Assembly: GCA_027563935.2 (NCBI GenBank)
Contig: CM050454.1
Location: 75,784,596 to 75,848,595, forward strand
Origin: Costus lasius
Lineage: Eukaryota; Streptophyta; Magnoliopsida; Zingiberales; Costaceae
Direction: 5' to 3'
DNA: 64,000 bases
Shown here in pieces: positions 60,047 to 64,000 of the stretch (its first letter is position 1; each line of letters opens with the position of its first letter). The notes below the pieces were generated by a model. It did no database searches, was not told the origin of the DNA, and was given only the letters and a program-made list of their open reading frames with translations. The position numbers and the translations under genes were made by a program.

Positions 60047-62879
60047 TGTAACATCCCGTTATCTTAACCCCAAACAAATGGCACAATTCATGAATGATAC
60101 AGGATGTTTCATATAAGATCGATTCATATGCTAGGTAAAATCGAGTTCAAGAAAACACGATCTGAAAATTTCCACAAACCCATACATAAATATCCACAAA
60201 ACACAAATCTCATAAATCACATAAGGGTACCTGCCACCACGCAATCCTTGCACTAGACATATGCAAGGCAACAGTTATATCAAATCCGATGGCATAAATA
60301 CAATTCGATTCGAAATTCAAAGCAAAGCCACAAAGTCGATTTTATAAACTCATACCAAACACTGAAACCAGGCTGAAGCCCGCGGTGACACAAAAATCAA
60401 ACTCATTTAACTGCCACAATCTGACAACACAAATTTCACATAGTTCACGTGGTTCACACAAATTCACATTCATCATTCATATAGTTCGTATATCTCATAT
60501 AGTTCGGCCACAACCGGCCTCATAATTAAGCACAAAAGTTCTTAAATATAATCACAGCAAACTAGCATAATGTCCACGCCAATGCTAACTCAAGAAATGC
60601 GCCCCTGCTCTATGCCTGAAAATAGTGAGGGGTGAGCTACACAGCCCAGTGAGTGGATAGTCTAAATCGACCATCCATAACATACATTCAAAAATATAGG
60701 CAGATTATTTTAAAAATCTTTAACAGAACATTATGTCAATATACAACAAGATTAAATACAGAAGTCATATAAACAGCCAGATGTACACACCAACATATAA
60801 CAAACTCAGGTTCTAAACAAACTCAGGTTCTAGAGTTATACTCTAAACCAACTAAACACACCAATACTTAGTTAACCTAGTTGTCCAGCATATTCAGTAG
60901 TGACCAATACGGTCTAACCCGGCTTTGGCCTAAGCACTGGGAGCTGCAAAATCTCGTGCAACACATAAACATGGACAGTGAGTAGAATCAAGAGGTGGCC
61001 CCCGCCAGGTCACGACGTGGCACTTTGCTCTAAAACACCCCATAAACACATCGATGGCTTGTGTGTAGATTCAAGAGGTGGCCCCCGCCGGGTCACGGCG
61101 TGGCACTTTGCTCTACGACACCCCATATCACAAAAAGAGAGTGATGACATCAAGAGGTGGCCCCTGTCTGACCAAGACATGGCACTTTGCATCAAAACCC
61201 GTTCTCCCAAAAGGTTCCTACTGGACAACAGACACATCTTATATCATATTTCATAAAGGTGGACTCCTAAGTGTCAACTAGACTCTAGGATAGTCATCAC
61301 AAAAATCATATCGGGCAGGCTGAACATCAACCCCCATCACAATAATCATAATAGGCAGGCTGAACATCAACCTCCTCACATATCACAATACAGGGCTGAA
61401 AATTCAAACCCTTAACATATCACATATTGACCATCCCCTTGAGTACACAGCTGCACTTAGCCTTAGTCCTAACCAATACATAACACATAATATTCAAAAT
61501 TCCCATAATCACATAATTTTCAAAAATCTCATAACCACATAATGTTCACAATTCACATAATCACATAATGTTCACAAATCACATAACAACATAATATTCC
61601 AAAAATCACATAAACACCTAATATTTAAAAATCACATAATTACATAATATTAACAATCATATAAAGTAGTGTGGTCCTTAGGTTTCATGCTGATTAGTTC
61701 AGTCAAACCTTACTAGGTTATCACCCAAATTTCTCAAACAATTTCTCAACAATGCAGTTAACAAGCATCCATAAAAATTAACATAAAACTAAAACATGTA
61801 GTCATACAAACTATCCATAAAATTAACAAAAACTAAAACATGTATTCATACAAACTATTTTACAAATCTCTACATATAACCCACGGTTAACATAACATAT
61901 TATCTATTAAATTTTACACCTTGAATTAACATGAATTTCATGCTCAAACCATTGGTCTAAAACTTCCGAAATTCCATAAATTAATACCTTAAATTTCATA
62001 TTACCAATTTTCGGTTTTCATAAACAATCATCAAGATTATTTCGGTTTACATGGAAATTTAGGTTTTCATGGAAAAATACAATTCGGTTCTCATGAAGAA
62101 CAATACCCTAAATTCGGTTTTCATACCCTAAATACACTTTGGATAATTTCGGTTTTAACATGGTAAATTTTCCAAGAACTCAAGTGTATCATTTAACACA
62201 AACACAACCAAATTGTTAAATCAATTAAGACATTCCACTCACCTTGAACCGTGAACACCAATAAGAAAAACCCTTCCAAAAAATTCGTCTAAGGCTTTGA
62301 AAGACGCCACCAAACACCAAGGAATGCCGGCCAAAGGAAGAGGAAGAGGAAGAAAGGAATTTCGCCTCCAAGCCTCCAAGAATCGCCCACTTCTTCCTAG
62401 CCGTCGCCCAAGTTTTCTCCTAAGCCAAAATCGCCAATTTTCTTTCCCCAATCGTTAAACCCACTAAAAATTCAGTTTTTGAATTTTAAACCCACTAACC
62501 AATTAATTCAAATAGGGTTTAACCCCTTTAACTAATTAAAATCGAATTTTAAATCCAATTAGCTAATTCACATAGGTTTTAATCCATTTAACCACTCACT
62601 TAACGAAAATCCAATAAGGATTTAATTAACATCCAATAAGGATTTAATTAACCACTAAGCTCTAATTAATTTATCATAAACAACCAATAATAATTTATCA
62701 TAAATTAACACAGCCAATAATCAAATAAATAATCTCTAATTAATTTACAATAAATTAACAACCAAAAATCTCTAGTTAATTAACTATTAACAACCAATAC
62801 ATAGAAAAATATCACAGTCAATAATTTTAGACAAAATCAAAATAATGCTTACCAGGACTTAAGATCCTTGGATCTTACA
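60047..62879 (-). repeat. 5' LTR of Gyp2-I (right copy, 2833 bp)
   Basis: Partner of 52456-55288 with the same length and ends. Contains the second copy of the 80-bp tandem array at 60990-61231. Confidence 0.96.
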
Positions 62880-62884
62880 CTTGG

Positions 62885-63645
62885 CACCTACTACTTCATT
62901 TGGAAGGTATTGGCGCCTAGCCCTTTTTTCCATTCGGGAAACCTTGCTTCTTAGCAAGGTTTGGGGCACATTAGGCATGATGGACTTACATGGTAAGTCC
63001 TAGGTGATTTGGATGGGTTTATGGAAAAGGCTTGGAGTCTTGCTATAACCCTAACCCTAATTGCCACCTCACATTAACCCTAGCCGCCCCCCTTTTTCTT
63101 TGGGACTTGCACAAGTCCTCTTATCTTGCCGCCTCTTGTTGTTATAAAAACACATGATATGCGAGAGCCTTGAGTGTGTTAACGTGAACAACTCGAACGG
63201 CGAGAGTAAGAAGTATTTAGCGCAACTTCTCTTCCTCAAGCCACAAGCCTTCCTTCCCTTCTTCTTCTTGGTGCAAGTTGAAGAAGACCTTGGTGGTTTC
63301 ATCTCCTCCTCCAACCTCTTGGTGCATCCTTCCTTGAAGGTTGGCGCAAGTGAATTGGAGATCTCCCTAAGGCTTAGATCTTCTTCCCGAGGCTAGCACC
63401 GGGCGAGGAAGAAGAGAGCTCTAGGCATCCGTGTGTGTGAGATTGCAGAGGGTGAACACTTGGGCGCCTACCTCGACATTGGCCTCATCTTGCTCCTAAG
63501 GTACTTACTATCTCATCGTGTCGACCCCCTTGCAAGATGATCTTCACTAGGTTTTTGGGACTGGCCTATTTCGAGGATATTATTCTGCTGTGCATGTATT
63601 GTATTGTCTGTGAAAATTATAAAATATCCCTGGGGTTTCCCAACA
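62885..63645 (+). repeat. Right part of solo LTR Cop2-III
   Basis: Continues the LTR cut at 52455. Contains TATAAAAA near 63142 and ends GGGGTTTCCCAACA. Aligns with the 41287-42050 end of the Cop2-I LTR in reverse complement. Confidence 0.88.
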
Positions 63646-63650
63646 TGTGC

Positions 63651-64000
63651 TTGGCACCCTGGCCACCTGAAGCCTTGGTCAATGATCGCTACCACAACCA
63701 GTTGACCAACACGGCCCAGGAACAAGCTAGCATAGTGATGAATCAGCCCACCATCAACAAATTCTGCTGTTTCATCGCCGCGTGCTCCGAGACGGTTTGA
63801 CGGCCTAGTCGTAGCCCAGATGGTCCAGTTGCAGCCCAGAAGGCCTAGCCCATACGCCAGCTTCAGATTCCCTTATCTACTTTAGTTGGTAGTAATTAGT
63901 CTGAGTTAGTTAGTGCTCACATCAGCAAGCTTGCATCAGTAGCATCTTGACTGCTTTTAGTTAGTTAAAGTAGGTAGTCATGCTTGTCGTGTGATATTCC
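63651..64000 (+). repeat. Gyp1-III 3' LTR, continued to the window end
   Basis: Aligns with 45699-46050 of the 5' LTR (for example GAATCAGCCCA, TTCTGCTGTTTCAT and the end CGTGTGATATTCC). It is cut by the end of the window before the TATA box. Confidence 0.88.

Larger units (their letters stand above)
52456..62879 (-). mobile_element. Gyp2-I: Tekay/Del-like chromovirus (10424 bp)
   Basis: Two LTRs of exactly 2833 bp (52456-55288, 60047-62879), target duplication CTTGG at 52451-52455 and 62880-62884, primer site, polypurine tract and an almost open gag-pol. By eye the LTRs differ at about 14 sites (0.5%). LTR size, double zinc knuckle, RT sequence and a chromodomain-like end fit the Tekay/Del clade. 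Young and damaged by one frameshift. Confidence 0.96.
51296..63645 (+). mobile_element. Cop2-III: solo copia LTR, split by Gyp2-I
   Basis: Own sequence is 51296-52455 and 62885-63645, together about 1.92 kb. It starts TGTTGGTGTGTATGCCC and ends GGGTTTCCCAACA, homologous to the Cop2-I LTR along its length. It is directly flanked by TGTGC on both sides (51291-51295, 63646-63650) with no internal region. One LTR with a target duplication is the product of LTR-LTR recombination. Gyp2-I inserted later. Hairpins at 51533-51553 and 52045-52057 and palindrome GTATGGCCATAC at 51834-51845. Confidence 0.92.
45682..64000 (+). mobile_element. Gyp1-III: decayed Ty3-gypsy element; 3' LTR split and running off the window
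   Basis: LTR 45682-46661, primer site, gag, pol (protease, RT, RNase H, integrase), then the start of the 3' LTR at 51279-51295. This LTR is split by Cop2-III (with Gyp2-I inside) and continues from 63651 to the end of the window. Gypsy order of domains is clear. The integrase and its C-terminal part look closest to CRM/Reina-type chromoviruses; the lineage is tentative. Confidence 0.85.

Noticed and set aside
63050..63062. CCCTAACCCTAA, telomere-like
   Set aside because: Only two units, and not the plant type CCCTAAA; it is part of the Cop2-III LTR.

Overview
This window is plant repetitive DNA. I can place about 99% of it in nested LTR retrotransposons and found no cellular gene, tRNA, rRNA or CRISPR array. 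The plant origin rests on three things: initiator-tRNA-Met primer sites (TGGTATCAGAGC), Ty1-copia gag-pol polyproteins of the large plant (Tork/TAR/Angela-like) kind, and Ty3-gypsy chromovirus polyproteins. The density and depth of nesting suggest intergenic or pericentromeric DNA of a large angiosperm genome; species cannot be told. Family names below (Cop1, Cop2, Gyp1, Gyp2) are my own labels.

Layout, outermost to innermost. (a) 1-43378 lies inside an old, minus-strand copia element, Cop2-I; its 5' LTR (41287-43378), primer site, long leader and broken gag/pol start are at 38464-43378, and its remaining 3' part is off the left edge. Two Cop1 elements sit in its integrase code 21 bp apart: Cop1-II (plus, ends 30092) and Cop1-V (minus, 30114-38463, TSD TGAGA). 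Cop1-II is itself split by Cop1-I (plus, ends 6258) in its leader and by Cop1-III (minus, 7091-25295, TSD AAGCA) in its gag. Cop1-III is split by Cop1-IV (minus, 11767-20885, TSD TCATG). Cop1-IV is the only element with a fully open gag-pol frame (1293 codons) and near-identical LTRs, so it is the youngest and the best candidate for a recently active copy. (b) 43379-45681 is a mosaic of old fragments: a gypsy 3' end plus LTR (Gyp1-I), a copia remnant cut at both ends (Cop2-II), and a gypsy 3' end (Gyp1-II) that runs straight into the next LTR. (c) 45682-64000 is a decayed gypsy element, Gyp1-III; its 3' LTR is split by a solo LTR of the Cop2 family (Cop2-III, TSD TGTGC), which is split by a 10.4 kb Tekay/Del-like chromovirus, Gyp2-I (minus, 52456-62879, TSD CTTGG).

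How the parts work together: every element uses the standard scheme LTR - primer site - leader - gag - pol - polypurine tract - LTR. Copia order is gag, protease, integrase, reverse transcriptase, RNase H; gypsy order is gag, protease, reverse transcriptase, RNase H, integrase.

Most interesting observations: both copia families have unusually long leaders (about 1.6-1.8 kb) holding three small hairpins whose stems change by compensating substitutions between families; the LTRs carry a second set of hairpins with the same behaviour; two Cop1 LTRs face each other across only 21 bp, making a long inverted repeat; and several copies were killed by CAG-to-TAG changes. I see no non-transposon system.
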